Source: Bradyrhizobium sp. SZCCT0153 (GTDB lineage Bacteria > Pseudomonadota > Alphaproteobacteria > Rhizobiales > Xanthobacteraceae). Taken from it: 64,000 bases of DNA. The notes beneath the pieces are model-generated. The model saw only the letters and a program-made list of their open reading frames with translations. It was not told the origin of the DNA and did not search any database. Shown piece after piece: positions 55,322 through 64,000 of the stretch (within the stretch, counting starts at the first letter, position 1; every line of letters begins with the position of its first letter). The DNA lies in contig NZ_JAFCKS010000008.1 of NCBI RefSeq assembly GCF_018129995.1, forward strand, positions 170,069-234,068. Direction: 5' to 3'. A program made the translations under genes and the position numbers.

Positions 55322-56119
55322 TTAATCCAATGCCGCTCTCTTCGCCGGCTTCTGCGTCTTCGGCACCGTCACGTCAGGCAGCGTCTCGCGCACGATCTCC
55401 GTGGCCGGCGCATCCCCGGCGACCGTCTCTGCGCGCACCGGCGCCACCTTCATCTCGCCGAGGCGGGCACGGACCTGCGCGGTGAGGCCGGGATAGGAGG
55501 CGACCGGGGTGAAGTCCGCAGCCTGGTCGTTGCCGACGCGGATGCCGGTATAGGCGACGAGGCCGTCGGTGGTCGCGATCACGTCGCCGGCTTTGAGCGA
55601 GGAGTCCAGCGCCAGATCGACCGGAGCGAGGCCGACCGGCTCGCGGCCGTTGCAGGTGCAGTCGGCGCGCAGCGCCTTGCGGTAGGCGAACGCATTCTCG
55701 CTGTCGGCGTAGCGCTCGCCGGTCTGCGATGCGGCGCCGTCGATCGAGGAGCCGAAATAGACCTTCGTCGCGGTGGCAGGACAGAATGCCTGACACATCT
55801 GTGCGGGCGAGGCGAGGCCGCGCATCAGCGGAAAATATTTGCCGTCGCAGCTGCGCACGCAGAATGCGGGTCCCGAGCCGCCGGCCGCGGCCGAACGCGT
55901 CGGCGGGACGTATTGCGGGGCATTCTGCTGGCCAGTGAAGGGGTCGGCGTAGGAGTTCGCCTGCTGCGGCACCTCACGCTGCGGCCGCTGCTGCTGCATT
56001 CCGCCGAAGAAGAAGTCGAACAGGCCTTCGGCCGAAACCGGGGCCGGAGCCGCAAGCAGCGGTGCTGCCAGTGTGGCGGCCACAAGCATCGCGCGACGCC
56101 GCCGGCGCGAATGGGACAT
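55322..56119 (-). CDS. DUF2865-type exported protein
   Basis: 265 residues with a signal peptide (MSHSRRRRRAMLVAATLAAP to VSAEG), a Gln/Pro-rich segment with QQQRPQREVPQQ (about 48-60), and a Cys-containing core (FCVRSCDGKYFPLMRG, QAFCPATATKVYFG, ADCTCNGREP) that matches my recall of DUF2865. Function unknown. ATG 56119 chosen over an in-frame TTG at 56131. Confidence 0.8.
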   Translation of the reverse strand: MSHSRRRRRAMLVAATLAAPLLAAPAPVSAEGLFDFFFGGMQQQRPQREVPQQANSYADPFTGQQNAPQYVPPTRSAAAGGSGPAFCVRSCDGKYFPLMRGLASPAQMCQAFCPATATKVYFGSSIDGAASQTGERYADSENAFAYRKALRADCTCNGREPVGLAPVDLALDSSLKAGDVIATTDGLVAYTGIRVGNDQAADFTPVASYPGLTAQVRARLGEMKVAPVRAETVAGDAPATEIVRETLPDVTVPKTQKPAKRAALD

Positions 56120-56277
56120 GACTGTACGCAACGCTTACTCCACCGGACGCTACCGAACCGGCCGGGACCATCAGGTCTCGGCACCGGATTCACCATAAAG
56201 CGGGATGGTAAATGAGCGGTTGAGGAGGCCGGTTTCGTGACCCCGGACGCTGCGTTGCACCCGCAACGCGACAGACG

Positions 56278-56841
56278 TCAGGCCTTCAAAAATTCCGACG
56301 CCTTGTAGAGCGAGCGGAACGGCAGGCCGGCCGCACCGAACGTGTCGGTGGCGCCTTCCTCGCGGTCGACCATGGTCAGCACGAGCACGACTTCGGCGCC
56401 GGTTTCGCGCACAGATTCCACCGCCTTCATCGCCGAGCCGCCGGTGGTGGTGACGTCCTCGACGATCACGACGCGCTTGCCGGCAAGCGTCTCGCCCTTG
56501 GGCAGGCCTTCGATGGCAAGCTTGGCGCCGTGCTCCTTCGGCTTCTTGCGCACGAAGAACGCCGCGATCGGATGGCCCTTGATCCAGGAGATCTGCGCCA
56601 GCGCGCCGGCCAGCGGCACCGCGCCCATCTCCAGCCCGCCGATGAAATCGAGCTGGTCATCCTTCAGCGTCTCATAGGTGAGCTCAGCGAGCAGGGTCGC
56701 GCCCTCCGGGTCGAGCATGGTCGGCTTGAGGTTGAAGTAGAAATCGCTCTTGCGGCCCGACGCGAGCGTGACATCGCCGCGGCCGAAGGAGCGCCGGCGG
56801 ATGATTTCGAACAGGCGGGCGCGGGAGGCTGATTTCGACAC
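56278..56841 (-). CDS. pyrE: Orotate phosphoribosyltransferase
   Basis: 187 residues. Joins orotate and PRPP to OMP in UMP synthesis. PRPP-binding signature VVIVEDVTTTGGSAMKAV and Lys-rich loop FVRKKPKEHG are present. GTG 56841 (reads MSKSASRARLFEII) with GAGGGA upstream is the natural start; the longer upstream frame would double the length and lacks homology. Confidence 0.94.
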   Translation of the reverse strand: MSKSASRARLFEIIRRRSFGRGDVTLASGRKSDFYFNLKPTMLDPEGATLLAELTYETLKDDQLDFIGGLEMGAVPLAGALAQISWIKGHPIAAFFVRKKPKEHGAKLAIEGLPKGETLAGKRVVIVEDVTTTGGSAMKAVESVRETGAEVVLVLTMVDREEGATDTFGAAGLPFRSLYKASEFLKA

Positions 56842-57052
56842 GGCGGTCCCTCGGGAGCGTTTTTGGAAGTGGCGGAATTTATCCGCGACAGCCGGGACAT
56901 TCCAGAGGGGGCGTCCCCCGTCAACAGGGATCGGCCATCCCGGTCCGCCGGTTGTGGGGGTGCAACCTTCTGGAGTAGGTGGATGCCGGATATCTCGGGC
57001 AAGAAAACTGGGCAAGAGAACTGAGCAAGAAAACCGGCAAGGAAACGTGGAA

Positions 57053-57679
57053 ATGACCATCGAGCTGCACACCTGGAACACGCCGAACGGCCGCAAGATC
57101 TCGGTCGCGCTGGAGGAAATGGGGCTGCCCTACAAGGTGATCCCGGTGAATATCAGCAAGGGCGAGCAGATGGCGCCGGAGTTCCTCAAGCTCTCTCCCA
57201 ACAACAAGATCCCCGCGATCCTCGACCCCGAGGGGCCGGACGGCAAGCCCGTCAGCATCTTCGAGTCCGGCGCGATCCTGCTTTATCTCGGCGAAAAGAC
57301 CGGTAAATTCCTGCCGAAATCGCTTTCAGGGCGCATCCCGGTCTACGAATGGCTGATGTGGCAGATGGGCGGCTTCGGCCCCATGCCCGGCCAGGTGCAC
57401 CATTTCATCGCGCTCGAGAACGAGCAGGACCGCACCTACGGCCTGAAGCGCTACATGGCCGAGACCCGGCGGCTCTACGGCGTGCTGGACCGCCGGCTCG
57501 ACGGCCGTGACTTCGTCGCCGGCGACCTCTCGGTTGCCGATTTTGCCATCCTGGGCTGGGCATGGCGCCATCCTCGCCACAAGGTTGACCTGGCCGATTT
57601 TCCCAACGTCAAGCGCTGGTATGAGGCGCTGATGGCGCGGCCTGCGGTGAAGCGGGGCATGGAAGCAAAGCTGGATTGA
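57053..57679 (+). CDS. Glutathione S-transferase, YfcG/YghU-like
   Basis: 208 residues. The N-terminal thioredoxin fold opens with LHTWNTPNGRKISVALEE; TPNG is the active-site pattern of the Nu-type (YfcG) GSTs, which act as disulfide reductases with glutathione. ESGAILLYLGEK gives the GSH-binding Glu-Ser. All-helical C-terminal domain follows. ATG with AAGGAAA upstream. Confidence 0.9.
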   Translation: MTIELHTWNTPNGRKISVALEEMGLPYKVIPVNISKGEQMAPEFLKLSPNNKIPAILDPEGPDGKPVSIFESGAILLYLGEKTGKFLPKSLSGRIPVYEWLMWQMGGFGPMPGQVHHFIALENEQDRTYGLKRYMAETRRLYGVLDRRLDGRDFVAGDLSVADFAILGWAWRHPRHKVDLADFPNVKRWYEALMARPAVKRGMEAKLD

Positions 57680-57687
57680 GCTGACGG

Positions 57688-57822
57688 CGTCATCGCCCGC
57701 CTTGCGCGCACTTGCGCACTGGGGCGGGCGATCCAGTACTCCAGAGACGGTTGAGTTAGAGCCGAGAAGCTGCGGCGTGCTGGATGCCCCGGTCAAGCCG
57801 GGGGACCGCGTCCCCCATCACA
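57688..57822. repeat. Intergenic palindromic repeat between convergent genes
   Basis: Contains GCGTCATCGCCCGCC and GGGGCGGGCGATCC as an interrupted inverted pair, then CCCCGG-TCAAG-CCGGGG (57787-57803), a perfect 6-bp hairpin. Style of a dispersed repeat; may also limit read-through between the GST and LysE genes. Confidence 0.55.
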
Positions 57823-58453
57823 CCTTCTTCGCTTCGACCACCATTCGCACCGCAAGCCCGGCCAATACCGTGCCCATCAGCCAGCGCTGCACCAGCATCC
57901 AGCTCGGCCGGTTTGCCAGGAACAGCGCGATCGATCCTGCCGCGAGCGCGATCATCGCATTGACGCTGACGCTGATCGCGATCTGGATCGCGCCCAGCAC
58001 CACCGATTGCGTCAGCACGCTGCCGGCGGCGGGATCGATGAACTGCGGCAGCAGCGCCAGATACAGCATCGCGATCTTCGGGTTGAGCAGATTGGTGACG
58101 AAGCCCATCGCGAACAATTTGCGCGGGCTGTCGATCGCAAGCGTCTTGACCTGGAACGGCGAGCGTCCGCCCGGCTTAACCGCCTGCCAGGCGAGCCACA
58201 GCAGATATCCGGCGCCGGCAAAGCGCAGCGCGTCATAGGCAAAGGGAATTGCGAGCAGGAGCGCCGTGATGCCAAAGGCCGCGCATAGCATGTAGAACAC
58301 GAAGCCCAGCGCCACGCCGCCGAGCGAGACGATGCCGGCCGCCGGCCCCTGCGTGATCGAGCGCGAGATCAGGTAGATCATGTTCGGCCCCGGCGTGAGC
58401 ACGAGACCGAGAGAGACGAGAGCGAAACCGAGCAGGGCGGAGGTATGGGGCAT
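57818..58453 (-). CDS. LysE family amino-acid exporter
   Basis: 211 residues with six predicted helices; start PHTSALLGFALVSLGLVLTPGPNMIYLISRS includes the family motif TPGPN near residue 20-25. Exports a small amino acid or derivative, exact substrate unknown. Confidence 0.9.
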   Translation of the reverse strand: MPHTSALLGFALVSLGLVLTPGPNMIYLISRSITQGPAAGIVSLGGVALGFVFYMLCAAFGITALLLAIPFAYDALRFAGAGYLLWLAWQAVKPGGRSPFQVKTLAIDSPRKLFAMGFVTNLLNPKIAMLYLALLPQFIDPAAGSVLTQSVVLGAIQIAISVSVNAMIALAAGSIALFLANRPSWMLVQRWLMGTVLAGLAVRMVVEAKKV

Positions 58454-58570
58454 GATCGAACCGGTGCGGGGGATGGCACGGTTTTATTATGAGCGGGACG
58501 GTTGGGCCATCGCGCAATTGCTCGGAGGACAATTCGATTCCGCGCTGGCGCAGCACAGGCCCCGGAGCGC

Positions 58571-59422
58571 CTATTCCCCTGGGCCCGCCGGCGCCGCCTT
58601 GACCGCGCTTGTGCGGCTCTTCTGCCTGGCGGATTGATCGGCTCCGAGATAAGCGTCCATTCGTCCCGACGCGGCCTGGAACAGGCGATCGGAGAACGCG
58701 CCGGCGAGCAGGCAAAGAATTGTCACTTTCCAGAAATCGGTTTCGCCGCCGCCCTGGGTTGAATTGGCGAATATTGAAATGAAGCCGGTGAAGAAGAGCC
58801 CAATGACGACAACGGACGCGACGCCTCCAAACGCCATGGAAGCCCACATTCGTCCAATGAAATTGCTATCTTCGAGCAATCCCCGCTTCGTCGGGCTGGC
58901 AAGGAACTTTGCGATGATCGACATCAACGCTCCAATCGCGCCAAGCGACAACGCGCGTGCCACCACATAGATATTCGAAGTATCAGCCGCAGCAGTTTCA
59001 AGCTTCTTTCGGATGTCCAGCTGGTTGGAAACAACGAAGGCCTTCTTGTCCTTCAAATCCCCATATTCGCCATTGAGCTGATCCAATTCGCTGCTCAGCT
59101 CAACCATCCTGGTCGCAGCCTCGATCCCAACCTTTGCAATGTCCTCGGCAGGGGCACCGGCGATCTTCATGTTGGCTTGCTTCGCCGTCAACGTTGCCGA
59201 CAACTCCTTCATGCTGCGCTCTTGCTTCGATATCTTCGTCCGAAGTTCTGCGAGTTTTATGTCGGTGTTGCTTGCGTCCTCGGACAGCGCGGCGAGCGGC
59301 CGGCCATATTGATGTAGCGCCAGCAGGTATTCTGGATTGACGACCTTGAAAAGGTTTGGTGTCGCAACGAATCCAACCAGCCCGAGAATGACAAATGTTA
59401 CGGCGCAAATCGCGGCACGCAT
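58571..59422 (-). CDS. Coiled-coil membrane protein, unknown
   Basis: 283 residues: hydrophobic helix (about 2-24), long coiled coil (about 50-145, repeated charged heptads such as ELRTKISKQERSMKELSA), then three hydrophobic helices (about 155-175, 190-215, 230-250) and a basic tail. No recognised family. Inner-membrane with a large extramembrane coil is likely. ATG 59422 has a G-rich stretch upstream; ATG 59452 is also possible. Confidence 0.65.
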   Translation of the reverse strand: MRAAICAVTFVILGLVGFVATPNLFKVVNPEYLLALHQYGRPLAALSEDASNTDIKLAELRTKISKQERSMKELSATLTAKQANMKIAGAPAEDIAKVGIEAATRMVELSSELDQLNGEYGDLKDKKAFVVSNQLDIRKKLETAAADTSNIYVVARALSLGAIGALMSIIAKFLASPTKRGLLEDSNFIGRMWASMAFGGVASVVVIGLFFTGFISIFANSTQGGGETDFWKVTILCLLAGAFSDRLFQAASGRMDAYLGADQSARQKSRTSAVKAAPAGPGE

Positions 59423-59530
59423 CGGTGGCCCCCCCTGGAATGACTGCATCATTCCATTGAATCAGGGCGGCAGCAACCTAGGGGCGTGGAGCAGGGGAGA
59501 TAGATACTTACGCAGCGCACAATGCGGTGG

Positions 59531-62500
59531 TCAGTGCGCCTCGTCCCAATTATTCGCAGCGCGCGCGTCGACGTGAAGCGGCACCGAAAGCAGCACGGCC
59601 GGGAACGGCGCGTCCTGCATCACGTGCTGGACCACGGGCAGCGTCGCCTCGACCTCCGCGTCGGGTACCTCGAAGATCAGTTCGTCATGCACCTGGAGCA
59701 GCATCTGCGCCGACAGCCTCTTCTCGGCGAGCGCGTCCTCCACCCGCGTCATGGCGCGGCGGATAATGTCGGCGGCGGTGCCCTGGAGCCGCGCGTTGAT
59801 CGCGGCGCGCTCGTTGAAGGCACGCACCGAGGCGTTCGAGGCCTTGATGTCGGGATAGTGGCATTTGCGGCCGAACAGCGTAGTGACGTAGCCGTGGCTC
59901 CGGCAGAAGTCCCGCGTCTCGTCCATGTAGGCGCGGATGCCGGGAAAGCGCTCGAAATATTTCTTGATGTAGGCGGACGCTTCCTCGCGTGCGATGCTGA
60001 GCTGATTGGCGAGGCCGAACGCCGAGATGCCGTAGATGATGCCGAAATTGATCGCCTTGGCGCGGCGGCGGATCTCGCTCGGCATGCCCTTGATCGGCAC
60101 GCCGAACATTTCCGAGGCCGTCATCGCGTGAATGTCGAGCCCATCGCGAAACGCCTGCTTCAGCACGGGAATATCGGCGATCTCCGCCAGCAGCCGCAGC
60201 TCGATCTGCGAATAGTCGGCGGAGACCAGCTTGTGTCCGGGCGTCGCGATGAACGCGCGGCGGATCTTGCGGCCGTCCTCGGTGCGCACCGGGATGTTCT
60301 GCAGATTCGGCTCGTTCGAGGACAGCCGGCCCGTCGTGGTCGCGGCCAGCGCGTAGGTGGTGTGCACGCGATGGGTCTGCGGATTGACATAGGTCGGCAG
60401 CGCGTCGGTATAGGTCGACTTCAGCTTCGAGACCTGGCGCCACTCCAGAATCTTCCTCGGAAGATCGTGGCCCTGCTCGGCGAGCTCGTCCAGCACCTGA
60501 GCGGTGGTCGACCACGCACCGGTCTTGGTCTTGGTGCCGCCCGGCAGGCTCATCTTGCCGAACAGGATGTCGCCGATCTGCTTCGGGCTGCCGACATTGA
60601 TCGGCTCGCCCGCGATCTCCTGGATCTCGGCCTCGACGCGGGCTGCGGTCTGGGCAAAGTCGCCTGACAGTCGCGACAGCACCTGGCGATCGATCGAGAT
60701 GCCGCGCCGTTCCATGCGCGCGAGCACCGCGACTAGCGGCCGCTCCAGGGTCTCATAGACCGTGGTCATGTGCTCGGCGACGAGGCGTGGCTTGAGCACG
60801 CGCCACACCCGCAAGGTCATGTCGGCGCCCTCCGCCGACAGCGGCGCCGCCTTGTCGATCGGCACCTGGTCGAAGGTGATCTTGCCCTTGCCGCTGCCGA
60901 GCAGCTCGCCCTCCTTCAGCATGGCGTGTCCGAACCAGCGCTCGGCGAGCGATTCCAGCCCGTGCGAGCCGCGGCCGGCGTCGAGCACGTAGGAGATCAG
61001 TTGCGCGTCGTCGGTGTTGCGCAAGGTGATGCCGTGCTGCGCCAGCATGACGGCGGTGAATTTGACGTCGAAGCCGATCTTGAGGATGCCCGTCGATTCC
61101 AGCACCGGCCGCAGCGCCTCGATCGCGTCGTCATGCTTGACCTGATCCGGCGCAAGGCCTGCATCGAACAGGCCGGCGCCGCCGCCGGACTGTTTGTGCG
61201 CGAGCGGCACATAGCAGGCATCGTTCGACGCCAGCGCCAGTGCGATGCCGCAAAAATCGGCCTGCATCGGGTCGATGGAGTTGGCGCGGATCTCGACCGC
61301 AACCTGGCCGGCATCGTAGATGCGCGCGATGAAGGCGTTGAGCTCCTTGAGCGACTTGACCGCCTGGTATTTGCCGCGGTCGATCGGGAGCTTGCGCAAA
61401 GCTTCCTCGCGCGCAGCGGCGAGCGAGATCGGCGCGCCCTTGAGGCTCGCTCCCTTGTCACCCTTGTCGCCGCCTTTGGCAGTTGCCGCAGGACTGGCGA
61501 AGAGATCGCCGGAGGCCTCAGGCGATTTAGTCCTGTCGGCGCCGTCGGAGGTCCCGCCGCGTGCTTCGCTGCTATTCGCCGTGTCGGCATCCACATTGGA
61601 AGGATCGATCTGCGAATAGTCGGCGACGCGGCGCGTCAGCGTCGTGAATTCCATCGCCTTCAGGAAGGCGATCAGCTTGCGCGCATCGGGCTCGTGCACG
61701 GCGAGGTCGTCCAGCGGCACCTCCAGCTCGACCTTGTCGTCGAGCAGCACGAGTTGCCGCGAGATCCGCGCCTTCTCGGCATTCTCGATCAGCGCCTCGC
61801 GCCGCTTCGGTTGCTTGATCTCGCCGGCGCGGAACAGCAGCTGCTCGAGGTCGCCATATTCGACGATCAGTTGCGCGGCGGTCTTGATGCCGATGCCGGG
61901 CACACCGGGCACATTGTCGGTGGAATCGCCGGCCAGTGCCTGCACCTCGACCACCTTCTCAGGCGGCACGCCGAATTTCTCGATCACCTCGGGAATTCCG
62001 ATGCGGCGATCCTTCATGGTGTCGTACATGGCGACCTTGTCGGTGACGAGCTGCATCAGATCCTTGTCTGACGAGACGATCGTCGTGGTCGCGCCGCGGT
62101 CGGATGCCTGCCGCGCATAGGTCGCGATCAGATCGTCGGCCTCGAAGCCGCCCTGTTCCAGGCAGGGCAGGTCGAAGGCGCGCACGGCTTCACGGATCAG
62201 CGAAAATTGCGGGATCAGATCATCCGGCGCCGGCGGCCGATGCGCCTTGTACTCGGGATAGATCTTGTTGCGGAACGTGACTTCCGACTTGTCGAAGACA
62301 ATCGCCAGATGCGTCGGCCGGTTGTCGGCGGGCATGTCGCGCAAGAGCTTCCACAGCATGTTGCAGAAGCCGAGCACGGCGTTGACCTGCAAGCCGTCGG
62401 ACTTGCGGTTGAGCGGCGGCAGCGCGTGATAGGCGCGGAAGATGTAGCCGGAGCCGTCGACCAGAAAGATGTGGTCGCCCTTGCCGGCCGCTTTGGCTGC

Positions 62501-62578
62501 GGCCGGTTTGGCAGCGGGCTTGTCAGCAGCGGGCTTGGTGTCGGCTTTGGCGGCGGTCTTCGAGGATGTCTTGGGCAT
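59531..62578 (-). CDS. polA: DNA polymerase I, proofreading residues lost
   Basis: 1015 residues. A Lys/Ala/Pro-rich leader (1-35) precedes a 5'-3' flap nuclease domain (FLVDGSGYIFRAYHALPPL; about 36-320), an Asp/Ser/Gly-rich linker (about 320-400), a 3'-5' exonuclease-like domain (about 410-600) and the polymerase domain (SADYSQIELRLLAE, RRRAKAINFGIIYG, QVHDELIFEVPD). The exonuclease catalytic positions are not conserved: E. coli DTE is here VEIRA at 428-432, the exo II Asp is Thr in VKFTAVML, and the exo III Asp is Gly in SAEGADMTL. Polymerase and flap activities look intact; proofreading is probably absent. Confidence 0.96.
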   Translation of the reverse strand: MPKTSSKTAAKADTKPAADKPAAKPAAAKAAGKGDHIFLVDGSGYIFRAYHALPPLNRKSDGLQVNAVLGFCNMLWKLLRDMPADNRPTHLAIVFDKSEVTFRNKIYPEYKAHRPPAPDDLIPQFSLIREAVRAFDLPCLEQGGFEADDLIATYARQASDRGATTTIVSSDKDLMQLVTDKVAMYDTMKDRRIGIPEVIEKFGVPPEKVVEVQALAGDSTDNVPGVPGIGIKTAAQLIVEYGDLEQLLFRAGEIKQPKRREALIENAEKARISRQLVLLDDKVELEVPLDDLAVHEPDARKLIAFLKAMEFTTLTRRVADYSQIDPSNVDADTANSSEARGGTSDGADRTKSPEASGDLFASPAATAKGGDKGDKGASLKGAPISLAAAREEALRKLPIDRGKYQAVKSLKELNAFIARIYDAGQVAVEIRANSIDPMQADFCGIALALASNDACYVPLAHKQSGGGAGLFDAGLAPDQVKHDDAIEALRPVLESTGILKIGFDVKFTAVMLAQHGITLRNTDDAQLISYVLDAGRGSHGLESLAERWFGHAMLKEGELLGSGKGKITFDQVPIDKAAPLSAEGADMTLRVWRVLKPRLVAEHMTTVYETLERPLVAVLARMERRGISIDRQVLSRLSGDFAQTAARVEAEIQEIAGEPINVGSPKQIGDILFGKMSLPGGTKTKTGAWSTTAQVLDELAEQGHDLPRKILEWRQVSKLKSTYTDALPTYVNPQTHRVHTTYALAATTTGRLSSNEPNLQNIPVRTEDGRKIRRAFIATPGHKLVSADYSQIELRLLAEIADIPVLKQAFRDGLDIHAMTASEMFGVPIKGMPSEIRRRAKAINFGIIYGISAFGLANQLSIAREEASAYIKKYFERFPGIRAYMDETRDFCRSHGYVTTLFGRKCHYPDIKASNASVRAFNERAAINARLQGTAADIIRRAMTRVEDALAEKRLSAQMLLQVHDELIFEVPDAEVEATLPVVQHVMQDAPFPAVLLSVPLHVDARAANNWDEAH

Positions 62579-62670
62579 GGCCGCAATGTATGAATTTTTG
62601 CGGGCTTTGACAGCCTTGGGAGGGCGATTTTTGGGCTGTTGGCGCGACTATCCCCCGCTGTGATTCCCCG

Positions 62671-63735
62671 CTATTCAGCCGCCTGCAACACGGGTCCGGC
62701 CTTCTTCGGCGCGATCCAGAATGCATCGGGCCGCTCGAACAGGAAATTGCCGCCGAGCCGCAACGCGAGCTGCCAGATCGCGAGCGCCCCGACCACGCCG
62801 ACGATGGTGACGATCAGCGACACCGTGCCGATATCCGGTATGATTCCCGTGCGCAGCAGCAGCGTTCGCGTGGCGGCCATCGGCAGGAAGAAGGCGAGAT
62901 AGATCACGATCGAATGCTCGCCGCAGAAGCGGAAGACATTCAGCCGCTGCGCTCGCGCGAGCAGCGTGCCCATCGTGATGATGGCGCAGGCACCGGCAAA
63001 GCCGAGCACGAGTGAGATGATCTTCCACTCGCTGGCCCCACACGCGACCAGGCCGGCATTGACCAGCGCCCAGGTCGTGAGCGTTGCGAGCGCCCATGCG
63101 GGATGGCTGCGCGCGCGGTCCGACAACGCGAACACGTAGGGCGCGAACAGATAACCGGAATAGAAATAGACGAAGCGCGCGCAGAACTCGTCGATCGCAG
63201 TCCAGCCGGTCGAGATACGCGCCGTCTCCAGCGCAGCAGCGACGAGCCAGATCGCAGGCGACGGGATTCCCCGTGTCAATTTTGTGACGACGAAGAAGAT
63301 CGGCAGAAGGTAGATGAACCAGAGCGTGCCGAACGGCTCGACGAAGGATTCCAGGTACATGAGGCCGACATCGCGCCAGCCTGTTTCCGCCGCGAAGGCC
63401 GGGGCCTTGAAGCCGAACTGGATTGTCACCCAGACGACATAGAAATAGACGAAATGCACCACCTTGCGGTCGAGATAGGTTCGCCATTCGCGGTCGATCA
63501 CCAATGGCAGGAACAGGCCCGAAATCAGGAAGAAATCCGGCATCCGGAACGGCTTTGCGAAGGCTACGGCGACATGCATGAAACCGGTCTCGCCGGCGGC
63601 GAGCTCGACCCCCAATACCGAATGCATCATCACGACCATGACGATGCAGATGCCCTTGGCATAGTCGACCCAGTCGACACGTGCGGCAGTGGAAGCCTCG
63701 ATGCCTCCGCTCGCGGATGTGCCTGATGGTGCCAT
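62671..63735 (-). CDS. Acyltransferase family 3 membrane protein
   Basis: 354 residues with about ten transmembrane helices. ARVDWVDYAKGICIVMVVMM and the His in VMMHSVLG are typical of the acyltransferase-3 family, which O-acylates polysaccharides or glucans. The protein is compatible with surface or periplasmic glucan modification; nearby UDP-glucose dehydrogenase fits a polysaccharide theme. Confidence 0.85.
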   Translation of the reverse strand: MAPSGTSASGGIEASTAARVDWVDYAKGICIVMVVMMHSVLGVELAAGETGFMHVAVAFAKPFRMPDFFLISGLFLPLVIDREWRTYLDRKVVHFVYFYVVWVTIQFGFKAPAFAAETGWRDVGLMYLESFVEPFGTLWFIYLLPIFFVVTKLTRGIPSPAIWLVAAALETARISTGWTAIDEFCARFVYFYSGYLFAPYVFALSDRARSHPAWALATLTTWALVNAGLVACGASEWKIISLVLGFAGACAIITMGTLLARAQRLNVFRFCGEHSIVIYLAFFLPMAATRTLLLRTGIIPDIGTVSLIVTIVGVVGALAIWQLALRLGGNFLFERPDAFWIAPKKAGPVLQAAE

Positions 63736-63928
63736 GGTGTCCCTTTTCGAGGCGTGTTCCGCCCGGCTCTGTGTGGCTGCGGGGCAGTTTGGCGGCTTGC
63801 GGCTTACGATTTCTTTACCGGTACAATTCGTGTGCCGGTTTTTCCGGGCAGACGGTTCCCTTGCACCGGGAAAATGCTAAACCGCCCCGAATTGGGGTTT
63901 CGTTAACCAAGCCAGAACAGGGATTTTC

Positions 63929-64000
63929 ATGCGAATCGCGATGATCGGAACGGGCTATGTGGGACTGGTGTCCGGAGCCTGCTTTGCGGATTTCGGTCAC
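63929..64000 (+). CDS. UDP-glucose/GDP-mannose 6-dehydrogenase (3' partial)
   Basis: Only the first 24 residues are in the window: MRIAMIGTGYVGLVSGACFA then DFGH, the highly characteristic N-terminal Rossmann segment of UDP-glucose dehydrogenase. It oxidises UDP-glucose to UDP-glucuronate for surface polysaccharides. Preceded by AGGGA; the rest lies beyond the edge. Confidence 0.88.
   Translation, partial: MRIAMIGTGYVGLVSGACFADFGH

Overview
The window looks like chromosomal DNA of an alphaproteobacterium of the Bradyrhizobium/Nitrobacteraceae type. The basis is uniformly high GC, the linked ChvI-ChvG-HprK-EIIA-HPr genes with pckA nearby, a PolA that has lost its proofreading residues, and several short dispersed palindromic repeats of a kind common between genes in this group. 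The genus is an inference from gene content; no 16S gene, tRNA, insertion sequence or CRISPR array was seen. The first gene (a 2-hydroxyacid dehydrogenase) and the last (UDP-glucose dehydrogenase) are cut by the window edges.

Region by region. 1-2203: dehydrogenase, a tandem Inh-type protease inhibitor and a small conserved protein. 2446-8620: a compact four-gene cassette without signal peptides: a subtilisin-like protease, an alpha/beta hydrolase, a HAD-SIR2-SLOG-like fusion, and a nucleotidyltransferase-like protein. SIR2 joined to SLOG is the layout of the Thoeris effector ThsA, so this is the best candidate for an undescribed conflict or antiphage system. 8728-14928: envelope and housekeeping genes (glycine-zipper protein, DUF4239, RadC, methionine aminopeptidase, MscS channel, K+/H+ antiporter). 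14984-20604: a polyamine-type ABC transporter operon ending in a PuuE-like deacetylase, divergent from a GntR regulator; two identical 14-bp palindromes in the divergent region are probable operators. 20715-22885: modABC molybdate uptake.

23385-37036: mostly single genes, including MepA, a dual-PAS GGDEF/EAL protein with a degenerate GGDEF motif, an acyl-CoA dehydrogenase-like flavoprotein, an Asp/Glu racemase family protein, a class C beta-lactamase-like hydrolase, a Crp/Fnr regulator, a GAF histidine kinase and an MFS transporter. 37221-40772: LepA and a GT39-type membrane glycosyltransferase. 40790-44777: a signalling operon with ChvI, ChvG, HPr kinase, EIIA and HPr. 45017-50330: a HugZ-like protein, a secreted TPR-CHAT protein and pckA. 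50497-53932: a thioesterase and glycogen phosphorylase.

54129-64000: small proteins, including a 59-residue protein resembling sigma-70 region 1.1 next to a GAAC-N7-GAAC (alphaproteobacterial LexA-type) site; then a DUF2865 protein, PyrE, a YfcG-like GST, a LysE exporter, a coiled-coil membrane protein, PolA, an acyltransferase and the start of UDP-glucose dehydrogenase. Start codons were moved to internal ATG/GTG sites where ribosome binding sites or family lengths favoured them.
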